This document shows, in pieces, positions 57,966 through 64,000 of a stretch of DNA of 64,000 nt. Position numbers and translations under genes: made by a program. The stretch's first letter is position 1; each line of letters starts with the position of its first letter. Under the pieces are notes generated by a model. It was given only the letters and a program-made list of their open reading frames with translations. It did not search any database and was not told the DNA's origin. The DNA is taken from assembly GCA_035638075.1 (NCBI GenBank), contig DASRAU010000041.1, positions 124,001 to 188,000 on the forward strand, written 5' to 3'. The DNA is from DASRAU01 sp035638075. Lineage in GTDB: Bacteria > Acidobacteriota > Polarisedimenticolia > Gp22-AA2.

Positions 57966-58083
57966 GCTTTCCCCTCCGGCGGCGAGTCTGAGATGAGCGA
58001 ATGCCGCGCATGCTAACAGACTCGCGCCGGGCGGCGAGCGGCACCTCCGCCCTCCTGAGCCTGCGTGTCCCGGGACGCGCCGT

Positions 58084-59250
58084 CTAGCGCGGCGGCTGCA
58101 GGCGGACGAGGAGGATCCGCTCGGAGGTTCCGTAGCTCCGCGAGTGCCCGACGACGGCGAGCGCGCCGTCCGGCCCGGCGACGACGCTTCGTCCCAGCTC
58201 ATCGCCGGCGCCTCCGAACCGCCGCTCCCAGCGCGGCGCCCCATCGGGCGTGAAGACCCGCAGCACGATGTCCCAGTCCCCGCCGGCATGGCGCGAGTAG
58301 CCCGCCACGGCCATGTCGCCATCGGGAAGGACATCGAGGTGAACGGCGCGGTCGTCTCCGGGCCCGCCCTCGGTGCGTGCCCAGGTCACCTCGCCCGCGG
58401 CGGAGAGGCGCATCAGGAAGACATCGGTCCCGTGCCCCGGGCCTTTGTCCGAGTATCCGGCGACGAGGAAGCCGTCGTCGTCGAGGCGGTGGAGATCATG
58501 ACCGACGTCGAAACCGGGGCCGCCCCACGTGCGTGACCAGACCGGCTTCCCTGCCGCGTCGCAGCGGACGATCTTCGCGTCGTAGCCCGGGCCTTCCCGG
58601 GGCCCGCTCCCGCTCTGCCCCGCGAGGGCGAACCCGCCGTCGGAAGTCGCCTGGATGGAGAAAGCACGCTCGACCGGCGCGCCGTCGAGAGCCAGGCGCG
58701 CGATCTCCTTCCCGTCGAGATCGGCGCGCAGCACGAGCATCTTCGACGTGCCGTCCGCTGCCAGCGACTCGCCGGCGGCGAGGATTCCGCGCGGCGTCAC
58801 CTCGATCGACCAGAGACGCTCCTTCGCCGGACCCGGGTACGCCTTGCGCCAGAGCAGGCGGCCGTCCGAGCCGATGCGCAGCAGCAGGGCGTCGAGGTCC
58901 CCCGCGGAGGAGGTCGTCCAGCCGGCGCCGGCGAAGGTGCCGTCGCCGACCGGCTTCAGCGACCAGAGGGCGCCGTCCTTCCCCTCCGGTAAGGCCTGCC
59001 GCCACAGGACGTCCCCCGACGGCCCGACCCGCAGCAGCAGCGAGCTGTCCGAACCGTTCGACTCGGTGTAGCCCGCGATCAGCAGGTCGTCGCCGGCCGG
59101 GATCGCCGACACGCCGAAATCCGCCGCCGGCGCTTCGAGCGGCCGGACCAAGGTCACCTTCATGTCCGCTGCCATGCCGGCGCCGGCGATGAAAGCGAAG
59201 AGCGCGGCGAGCACGCGCGGCAGGGTCCCGGACCGGCCTGAACAGGTCAT
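58084..59250 (-). CDS. exported beta-propeller protein with repeated blades
   Basis: 388 residues from the ATG at 59250 (a longer frame begins with a GTG but without a signal peptide there). Signal-like segment LPRVLAALFAFIAGAGMAA, then about seven repeats with the pattern GDDLLIAGYTES...LLLRVGPSGDVLWRQAL, GDGTFAGAGWTTS, RDDDGFLVAGYSDKG. Such repeats are found in delta-60-like or PQQ-like propellers. No catalytic residues. Probably a periplasmic or surface binding protein; the ligand is unknown. Confidence 0.75.
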   Translation of the reverse strand: MTCSGRSGTLPRVLAALFAFIAGAGMAADMKVTLVRPLEAPAADFGVSAIPAGDDLLIAGYTESNGSDSSLLLRVGPSGDVLWRQALPEGKDGALWSLKPVGDGTFAGAGWTTSSAGDLDALLLRIGSDGRLLWRKAYPGPAKERLWSIEVTPRGILAAGESLAADGTSKMLVLRADLDGKEIARLALDGAPVERAFSIQATSDGGFALAGQSGSGPREGPGYDAKIVRCDAAGKPVWSRTWGGPGFDVGHDLHRLDDDGFLVAGYSDKGPGHGTDVFLMRLSAAGEVTWARTEGGPGDDRAVHLDVLPDGDMAVAGYSRHAGGDWDIVLRVFTPDGAPRWERRFGGAGDELGRSVVAGPDGALAVVGHSRSYGTSERILLVRLQPPR

Positions 59251-59351
59251 CGTCCCGGTCCTAACGTGCCGCGGCCCGCGCGGGTTCACTTGACGCCTTT
59301 CCGTGGCCGGCAGTCTTGGCTAAGATCCCGTCCTCGCGGGAGGGACGGATC

Positions 59352-60386
59352 GTGGTGACATCGACGAGCGGCGGCGCGCGGCCCCCGCTCTCGGCACGAT
59401 GGGGCGGGCGCGTCAATCTGTTCCGGGCCTGGGGCCGGATCCTCCAGGGCTACCGGCCGACGCTGTCGCTCGAGATCACCAGGGAATGCCCGCTGCGCTG
59501 TCCCGGCTGCTACGCCTACGAGCCGGGCCATCTCGGGGCCGCGGGGCCCCTGCGCGACCTGACCGACTTCCGCGGCGACGATCTGGTGGAGCGCGTGCTG
59601 CGGCTGGTGGACGAGACGCGGCCCGTCTACATTTCGATCGTCGGCGGCGAGCCGCTCGTCCGTTACCGCGAGCTGAACGCGCTCCTGCCGCGACTGAGCG
59701 CGCTCGGCATCCCGGTGCAGGTGGTGACGAGCGCCGTCCGTCCCATCCCGGCGGAGTGGCGCGCCATCGCGGGCCTGCACCTGTGCGTGTCGATCGACGG
59801 CTTGCAGCCGGAGCACGACGCCCGCCGCGCGCCCGCCACCTACGATCGCATCCTGAAGAACCTCGCCGGCCATCAGGTCACGGTGCACTGCACCGTCACG
59901 GGCCAGATGGCGCGGCAGCCCGGCGCGTGCGAGGAATTCCTGGCGTTCTGGTCGGCGCGCCAGGGGGTCCGAAAGATCTGGTTCAGCCTCTTCACACCTC
60001 AAAGAGGCGCGGACGGTGCGGAGAACCTGAATGCCGCCGAGCGCGTCGCCTTCGTGGAGCGACTCCGCCCGTTGCGGCCCCGCTATCCGAAACTCGACCT
60101 GCATCGCCGCACGCTCGAGGCGTTCCTGAGGCCGCCGGACACGCCGGACGAGTGCCTGTTCGCGCGCACGACCACGTGCGTCAGCGCCGACCTGCGGACG
60201 CCCATCACACCCTGCCAGCTCGGCGGCGACCCCGACTGCTCGCGCTGCGGCTGCCTCGCCTCGGTCGGGATGAAGGCGTTCGGCGATCTCCGCCTCGGCG
60301 GGGTGGTGCCGGTGCGGTCGATCTTCGCCGCGTCCGAGCGGATCGGCGCCGCCGCCCGCGGCCGCCGTTCGAATCCGGGTGCGTGA
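59352..60386 (+). CDS. radical SAM protein
   Basis: 344 residues from a GTG at 59352, chosen because GGGAGGGA lies upstream. The [4Fe-4S] site is C46-x3-C50-x2-C53 (TRECPLRCPGC), followed by YISIVGGEPLVRY (GGEP motif) and a TIM-barrel pattern. A C-terminal region has several more cysteines (ECLF, TTCVS, TPCQL, DCSRCGC), as in SPASM-like auxiliary cluster domains. These proteins make peptide or cofactor modifications or are anaerobic maturases. The orphan position, next to a propeller and a sugar dehydrogenase gene, does not tell the substrate. Confidence 0.88.
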   Translation: MVTSTSGGARPPLSARWGGRVNLFRAWGRILQGYRPTLSLEITRECPLRCPGCYAYEPGHLGAAGPLRDLTDFRGDDLVERVLRLVDETRPVYISIVGGEPLVRYRELNALLPRLSALGIPVQVVTSAVRPIPAEWRAIAGLHLCVSIDGLQPEHDARRAPATYDRILKNLAGHQVTVHCTVTGQMARQPGACEEFLAFWSARQGVRKIWFSLFTPQRGADGAENLNAAERVAFVERLRPLRPRYPKLDLHRRTLEAFLRPPDTPDECLFARTTTCVSADLRTPITPCQLGGDPDCSRCGCLASVGMKAFGDLRLGGVVPVRSIFAASERIGAAARGRRSNPGA

Positions 60387-60481
60387 AGCGCGGCTTCGCC
60401 GCGGGCCGCTCGGTGGAATCCGCGAGCCCGGTGTCGCCGCGGCTGCGATCGCTGAACCTGACCGCCTGAGGCGCGCGCGGC

Positions 60482-62143
60482 CTAGCGCTGGCGGATCAGG
60501 ACGGCGCGGCTGCCGATGACGATCCGCCCGCGCCGCGGCGCCGCGTCGAACGGGAGCGGCGCGATGGTGTACTGCACCGTCCCCGTGCCGGTGCCGGTCG
60601 CGCCCGACGTGATGACGATCCAAGGGTCGGAGCTCGATGCGCTCCAGGAGCACTCGCCGCGCACCGTCACGGTCAGCGCTCCGGTCCCGCCCTCGGGGCC
60701 GATGAGGAGGCGCCGGGCATCGACTTCGGTGGCGCAGCGCGGCGGAGCCGCCTGCGACACGGTCTGCGAACGCCCGCCGACACGCACGCTGCCGCTGCGG
60801 GCGCGCGGCCCGGGATTCGCCGCCACGTCGTAGCGCACCGTCCCGTCGCCGCTCCCGGCCGCACTCGCGGACGCGACCGTGATCCAGGGGCGATCGCTCG
60901 CGGCCGTCCAGTCGCAGAGCGACGAGGCCGTGACCATGACCGAGCCGCTGCCTCCGGCGGCGGAGAACGCCTGCGACGGCGGCGCGATCGACAGCGTGCT
61001 GCACGAGCCGGGCGCCGCGATGTGCAGCACCGTGCCGCCGTACAGCGTCACGTAGAGCTCCCCCGCCTCGTCCTGCCCGAACGACGAGATATTCGCCCCG
61101 GTGGCATAGAGGACGCCGAACTGGCCGCCCTCGCGCAGGAAGATCTCGCCCGAGCAGTAGTCTCCGAAGAGGTAGGAGCCCGCCGGCAGGCTGCCGAGAC
61201 TGCCGCGGTACACGTAGCCCCCGGTGATCGAACAGCGCCCGCCGGTGTGTCCGTATTCGGCGATGGGCATGATGAACCCCGCCGGGTTGCACAGCGTCGG
61301 ATCGTTGCCGGTGCACTGGGTCCCTTCGAAGATGCGCCAGCCGTAGTTGCCGCCCCGGACGATGACGTCCACCTCCTCCCGCGCCGACTGCCCGACGTCG
61401 CCGCAGACGAGATCCCCGGTCTGCCGATCGAACGAGAAGCGCCACGGGTTCCGCAGCCCGAGCGCGTAGATCTCGTCGCGTCCCGCGGTCGGCCCGGCGT
61501 ACGGGTTGTCGGCCGGCGACGAGTAGAGCTGCGTCTGGCTGGCCGCCCGGTCGATATCGATGCGCAGGATCTTGCCGAGCAGCTCGTTGACGTTTTGCGC
61601 CCGGTTCCCGGGGTCGTTGCCCGACCCGCCGTCGCCCATGCCGATGTAGAGGAAGCCGTCCGGACCGAACGCCAGCATGCCGCCGTTGTGGTTCGCGAAC
61701 GGCTGCGCGATGGTCAGGAGGATGGTCTCGGTGCGGTCGGCGACGTCCGGATCGGCGGAGGCGTGGTATTCGGCGATCACCGTCGCTCCGTCGGAGCGCC
61801 GCGTGTAATCCACGAAGAAGCGGCGGTTGGTCTCGTACTGCGGATGGAACGCGAGCCCCAGGAGCCCCTGCTCGCCGCCCGCGATCACCCGGTCGCTGAT
61901 GTCGAGGAAGAGCGTCGGCGCCGCGGCGCCGCTCCCGAGGACGCGAATCGTTCCGCCCTGCTCGACCACGAACAGCCGTCCGCTCCCATCCCCCGCGTGC
62001 GTCACGAAGATGGGCGCGGCGAGGCCGCTCAGCACCGGCTCGAGGACGATGGAGGTCTGCGCGCGCGCCGGAGCGCCGGCCGCGAACGCCAGCGCCAAAA
62101 GGATCGAGACGAGGATCGAACAAAGCGGCCGTGACGAAGGCAT
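60482..62143 (-). CDS. PQQ-type soluble aldose/sugar dehydrogenase with two BACON-like domains
   Basis: 553 residues from the ATG at 62143. Signal peptide (LVSILLALAFAAGAPARA), then a six-bladed propeller with LSGLAAPIFVTHAGDGSGRLFV, EQGLLGLAFHPQY and GDGGSGNDPGNRAQN, all signatures of the GdhB/aldose dehydrogenase family; His and Arg residues for PQQ and sugar are in the right places (for example HNGGMLAF). Behind it come two tandem domains of about 80 residues with CDWTAASDRPWI and CSWSASSSDPWI, typical of BACON modules. It is probably exported and oxidises sugars or related alcohols at the cell surface. Confidence 0.88.
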   Translation of the reverse strand: MPSSRPLCSILVSILLALAFAAGAPARAQTSIVLEPVLSGLAAPIFVTHAGDGSGRLFVVEQGGTIRVLGSGAAAPTLFLDISDRVIAGGEQGLLGLAFHPQYETNRRFFVDYTRRSDGATVIAEYHASADPDVADRTETILLTIAQPFANHNGGMLAFGPDGFLYIGMGDGGSGNDPGNRAQNVNELLGKILRIDIDRAASQTQLYSSPADNPYAGPTAGRDEIYALGLRNPWRFSFDRQTGDLVCGDVGQSAREEVDVIVRGGNYGWRIFEGTQCTGNDPTLCNPAGFIMPIAEYGHTGGRCSITGGYVYRGSLGSLPAGSYLFGDYCSGEIFLREGGQFGVLYATGANISSFGQDEAGELYVTLYGGTVLHIAAPGSCSTLSIAPPSQAFSAAGGSGSVMVTASSLCDWTAASDRPWITVASASAAGSGDGTVRYDVAANPGPRARSGSVRVGGRSQTVSQAAPPRCATEVDARRLLIGPEGGTGALTVTVRGECSWSASSSDPWIVITSGATGTGTGTVQYTIAPLPFDAAPRRGRIVIGSRAVLIRQR

Positions 62144-62165
62144 TCCTGAACCCGAGTGAAGGCCT

Positions 62166-62391
62166 CTATCTTCGACCGCTTCCGGTGGATCCGTCAAGGA
62201 ACGGCGGACCTGGAAGCGGTATTCGGGCCAGGTGGAAGCCGCCGAGGAACTGCTTCTCGCCGGGATACATATCCAGCTTCGGGTGCTCGCCGCCGTTGAC
62301 CGTCTCGCCTCCCTCCGCGGGAGCGAGGTACCAGATGTAGGCGTAGCGCCCCATCAGCGTGAAATAACTTCGCCACCGCGGCGCCTCCTGC
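62166..62391 (-). other. coding-like fragment between two genes
   Basis: The minus-strand frame ending at 62166 reads YFTLMGRYAYIWYLAPAEGG, then HPKLDMYPGEKQFLGGFHLA. Its composition is protein-like and unlike an antisense shadow. It has no supported start and overlaps the end of the YncE-like gene if extended. It may be the C-terminal tail of a degraded gene. I do not recognise a family. Confidence 0.3.
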
Positions 62392-63438
62392 TCAGTGGGA
62401 CGTGGCCGGTCCGGTCGAGGGCGGGACGACGAGGATCTTCCCTGCCGGCCCGCACGCGACATAGGCGGTCCCGTCGTCGACCACCGCGGCGTTGCGCGCG
62501 CCCTTCGCGGTCGGCACCGCCGCGAGCGCGTGCAGCATCCCCGACTCGTCGAGAGTGGCCACGGTGAGGACCGCATCGGTCGAGGCGGCCGCGTACACCG
62601 CCCGCCGCGCGGGGAGGTAGTCGAGATCGTCCACGCCCGCCCCGGTCGGCAGCTTCGAGAGGATGTGGCCGTCCGACGAGGCGGCCAGCGAGTCCAGGTG
62701 ATCCGGGCAGGCCACCACGAGGTAGCGGCCGCCGTCGGCGAGCGCGAGCCCCCGCGGACCGTCCTCGCCGCACTCCGGGTTCCAGGTCGCGGTGATGCTG
62801 CGCGAGGCGAGGGAGATCCTCACGGTGCGGTCCTGGTCCTCGTAGTTGGTGTAGAAGTGCCCGCCCGCGTCGTCCACGGCGTAGCCTTCCGGATCTCCCT
62901 CGAGCGCGATGCGCCCTGCCGGCTTCGGAGCGGAGGATTGGGAGACGTCGAGAACGAGGATCGCCCGCTCGCGCGGGGCCGTGACCCACACTTCCTTCCG
63001 GCTCGCGACGTAGGCCAGGCCGTCCGGCATCGAGCTCAGCGTCGTGCAGGCCGCCTTCTTCAGCGTCTTCGCGTTCACGGCGCAGACGCTCGCGTCCGCC
63101 CGGTCGCCGATGTAGACGAAGCCGTCGCCGATCGTGGCCGAGCTCGGACCGACGATGCGCTTGCGGCCATTGCGCTCCATCTCCGCCACCGGGAAATCGG
63201 CGATCCGGTGGGTCGCCCCGGTCTTCGAGTCGATGACGACGACCGCCCCGGTGCCGCCCGCCGGCACCCAGACGCGATGCCGCGCCCGATCGGCCGCGAG
63301 GTAGTCGAGGCTGACGCCGTCCAGAGGAGCGGCCGGCAGCGCGATCTCCCGGATCGCCGGAGCGCTCGCCATCGTGACGACAGAGAAGATGCCGGGGGCG
63401 AGCCCGAAACCGACCATCGTCGCCTTGCGCGTCCGCAT
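62392..63438 (-). CDS. YncE-like seven-bladed beta-propeller protein
   Basis: 348 residues; AAGGGGGGAAAA precedes the ATG. A hydrophobic N-terminus directs export. Then come repeated blades: RVWVPAGGTGAVVVIDSKTG, GFVYIGDRADASVCAVN, EVWVTAPRERAILVLDVSQ, GHFYTNYEDQDRTVRISL. The pattern is that of YncE-type propellers, which bind ligands or surfaces but lack enzyme activity. It lies 18 bp downstream of the CbpM gene on the same strand, so the two may be cotranscribed. Confidence 0.8.
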   Translation of the reverse strand: MRTRKATMVGFGLAPGIFSVVTMASAPAIREIALPAAPLDGVSLDYLAADRARHRVWVPAGGTGAVVVIDSKTGATHRIADFPVAEMERNGRKRIVGPSSATIGDGFVYIGDRADASVCAVNAKTLKKAACTTLSSMPDGLAYVASRKEVWVTAPRERAILVLDVSQSSAPKPAGRIALEGDPEGYAVDDAGGHFYTNYEDQDRTVRISLASRSITATWNPECGEDGPRGLALADGGRYLVVACPDHLDSLAASSDGHILSKLPTGAGVDDLDYLPARRAVYAAASTDAVLTVATLDESGMLHALAAVPTAKGARNAAVVDDGTAYVACGPAGKILVVPPSTGPATSH

Positions 63439-63456
63439 GCTTTTCCCCCCTTCGGT

Positions 63457-63774
63457 TCAGGTGTCGAGGCCGAGACGGCGGCGCAGGTGCTCGATCTCGC
63501 GCCGCAGCTCGGCGATGTGCTCCTGCATCTCGAGGATGGCGGAGACCCCGGCGAGGTTGACGCCGAGGTCGCGGCGCAGGCGCACGATGGTCCGCAGGCG
63601 ATCGATCGCGGCGACGGCGAACCGCTCGCCGCCCGCGACGGGCTCCACGAGCCCGAACCGGACGAAGATCCCGATCTGATCCGGGTGGAGGCCGGTGGCC
63701 TGCGCGAGGTCGTCGGCGGTCAGCTCCGCCTGCTCGTCGCTCCAGAAGATCGTGACCTCGGTTTCACGCTCCAT
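63457..63774 (-). CDS. cbpM: CbpM-like chaperone modulator (MerR-type HTH plus coiled coil)
   Basis: 105 residues from the ATG at 63774 (GGGAG upstream). A short MerR-like winged helix (LTADDLAQATGLHPDQIGIFVRFGLVEP and RFAVAAIDRLRTIVRLRRDLG) is followed by a coiled coil (MQEHIAELRREIEHLRRRLG). CbpM binds the J-domain of CbpA and blocks it. The CbpA/DnaJ gene lies directly upstream, confirming the pair. Confidence 0.85.
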   Translation of the reverse strand: MERETEVTIFWSDEQAELTADDLAQATGLHPDQIGIFVRFGLVEPVAGGERFAVAAIDRLRTIVRLRRDLGVNLAGVSAILEMQEHIAELRREIEHLRRRLGLDT

Positions 63775-63802
63775 CCGCTGCTCCCGCCACGCTCCTTCCC
63801 GA

Positions 63803-64000
63803 TCAGGTCTCCGTGCGGCGCGCATCGAACGACGACGCGTCGGCCAGCTCCTTCATCAGGGCGATCTCCTTCTCCGTCGGGCGCGGCGGCACCACGATGC
63901 GCAGGCGCACGTACTCGTCGCCGCGGCTGCCGTCCGGGCGCGCCATTCCCTTCCCCTTGAGGCGGAGCGTGCGGCCGGCCTGGCTTTCCGCCGGAATGCG
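63803..64000 (-). CDS. cbpA: DnaJ-like co-chaperone CbpA, C-terminal end only
   Basis: 65 residues are visible, read from the window edge. RIPAESQAGRTLRLKGKGMA and GDEYVRLRIVVPPRP match the second substrate-binding domain at the C-terminus of DnaJ/CbpA, and the stop is at 63803. The J-domain lies beyond the window. It lies 28 bp upstream of the CbpM gene, in the same operon, so Hsp70 assistance controlled by CbpM is expected. Confidence 0.85.
   Translation of the reverse strand, partial: RIPAESQAGRTLRLKGKGMARPDGSRGDEYVRLRIVVPPRPTEKEIALMKELADASSFDARRTET

Noticed and set aside
59286..62123. 945-residue minus-strand frame over the radical SAM and sugar dehydrogenase genes
   Set aside because: No domain pattern; it crosses two well-supported genes on different strands.

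Overview
The window is 64 kb of very GC-rich bacterial chromosome with dense, short-spaced genes on both strands. It reads as a Gram-negative heterotroph, most likely an Acidobacteriota member. Two ADOP-type MacB/FtsX permeases (one directly behind a PadR regulator) are a hallmark of that phylum. An LpxL-like acyltransferase, small outer-membrane barrels, lipoproteins and many large Cys- and Asp-rich secreted proteins fit a didermic cell. No rRNA, tRNA, CRISPR, prophage or insertion sequence was seen. The assignment rests on gene content, not on a marker gene.

Layout. 1-4.8 kb: 3' part of a flavin amine oxidase-like gene, an ECF sigma/anti-sigma pair overlapping a secreted protein gene, a di-haem oxidoreductase, and a redoxin-like remnant. 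4.8-16.2 kb: a 2,294-residue FG-GAP/MopE surface protein, an M3 peptidase and a 672-residue protein with tandem 26-residue Cys repeats. 16.5-20.1 kb: a GFA protein, a cysteine synthase fused to rhodanese, and an OFA-type MFS carrier, with relics of an ADOP gene and of a DUF2585 gene between them. 20.2-24.8 kb: a secreted HExxH protein and a zinc-ribbon membrane protein. 24.9-29.1 kb: a small acyl-chain cassette (acyltransferase; ACP, ketoreductase, methyltransferase, double-hotdog protein) without a ketosynthase. 29.2-41.3 kb: envelope genes (GT51 transglycosylase, beta-barrel, TlpA-like redoxin, DUF2071, polytopic GT-like protein, PadR-ADOP pair, two L,D-transpeptidases). 41.6-50.2 kb: a 1,721-residue S53 protease, an XRE regulator operon and an S9 peptidase. 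50.3-59.3 kb: a beta-helix-like secreted protein, a second ADOP permease, a TPR lipoprotein, a second beta-barrel and a propeller protein. 59.3-64 kb: radical SAM protein, PQQ-type sugar dehydrogenase with BACON-like repeats, YncE-like propeller, and a CbpM-DnaJ/CbpA pair running off the end.

How the genes fit together. Four unrelated peptidase families (M3, S53, S9 and an HExxH protein) suggest life on protein-rich material. Much of the rest builds or displays surface and periplasmic proteins. The most interesting observation is that four otherwise unrelated giant secreted proteins end in the same roughly 100-residue C-terminal domain. Each copy directly follows a Cys/Asp-rich metal-binding-type module, and three of the four stop on a terminal Cys-Pro or Cys-Arg-Pro. 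This could be an undescribed sorting or anchoring domain. Several spacers hold gene tails (ADOP, DUF2585, CBS, redoxin), so deletion appears to have been active. Several genes have a promoter-like -10 hexamer only 7-9 nt before a start codon that lacks a Shine-Dalgarno sequence, which suggests leaderless transcripts.
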